Positions 39,187 through 39,191 of a stretch of DNA of 39,191 nucleotides are shown piece after piece (within the stretch, counting starts at the first letter, position 1; each line of letters opens with the position of its first letter). Origin of the DNA: Hyphomonas polymorpha PS728 (GTDB taxonomy: Bacteria > Pseudomonadota > Alphaproteobacteria > Caulobacterales > Hyphomonadaceae); assembly GCF_000685315.1 (NCBI RefSeq), contig NZ_ARYM01000031.1:1-39191 (forward strand), read 5' to 3'. Under the pieces are notes generated by a model. That model ran no database searches and was not told the origin of the DNA. It saw nothing but the letters and a program-made list of their open reading frames with translations. The position numbers and the translations under genes are program-made.

Positions 39187-39191
39187 AGGTG

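Overview
The window is a GC-rich (visibly about 60-65% G+C), gene-dense chromosomal segment. It looks like an alphaproteobacterium, most likely of the Hyphomonas/Hyphomonadaceae type. This is inferred from overall gene style: a propionyl-CoA carboxylase alpha subunit with a BT domain, a large TonB-dependent receptor, DUF805 and DUF1428 proteins, many Ala-rich lipoproteins, and a CapD/FlaA1-type epimerase. I saw no phage, insertion sequence, CRISPR array or plasmid function.

Layout. 1-1778: an edge-truncated hypothetical gene, a long imperfect inverted repeat, and a membrane-anchored serine hydrolase of the class C beta-lactamase fold. 1944-3793: a propionyl-CoA carboxylase alpha gene split by an internal out-of-frame deletion. 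3950-6456: four consecutive DUF805-type membrane proteins. 6501-7358: lipB (reverse strand) and tRNA-Leu(GAG). 7441-11035: a divergent pair of exported M61/M1-like HExxH metallopeptidases.

11250-26998 is the most interesting region. It is a cluster for exported peptide and amino-acid processing: class I aminotransferase, APC amino-acid permease, TonB-dependent receptor, three paralogous exported S10 serine carboxypeptidases (all with complete Ser-Asp-His triads), a mu-crystallin/ornithine cyclodeaminase-family dehydrogenase, a Tat-signal class V PLP enzyme (PvdN-like in architecture), an exported amidohydrolase fused to a RidA imine deaminase domain, and a convergent Lrp/AsnC regulator. Short spacings and ATGA overlaps tie several of these into operons. 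The combination suggests capture of a peptide at the outer membrane, periplasmic trimming from the C-terminus, PLP-dependent amine chemistry with in-situ imine hydrolysis, and uptake and catabolism of the released amino acids. The substrate is unknown and the pathway is inference.

27099-33249 is mixed housekeeping: a small lipoprotein, a DUF1232 membrane protein, an exported pectin-acetylesterase/Notum-family hydrolase, gltX, another lipoprotein, and glutamine-dependent nadE. 33466-36995 is a divergent MarR regulator facing an operon of GST, YCII, two PhnB-like VOC proteins, a DUF4287 protein and a fused double DUF1428 protein, with a clear palindromic operator between them. 37079-39186 (reverse strand) carries a CapD/FlaA1-type nucleotide-sugar 4,6-dehydratase and a small upstream ORF running off the window. 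No gene-free stretch exceeds 300 bases; the longest (295-557, 9211-9433, 11036-11249, 33250-33465) are described below where they hold something.
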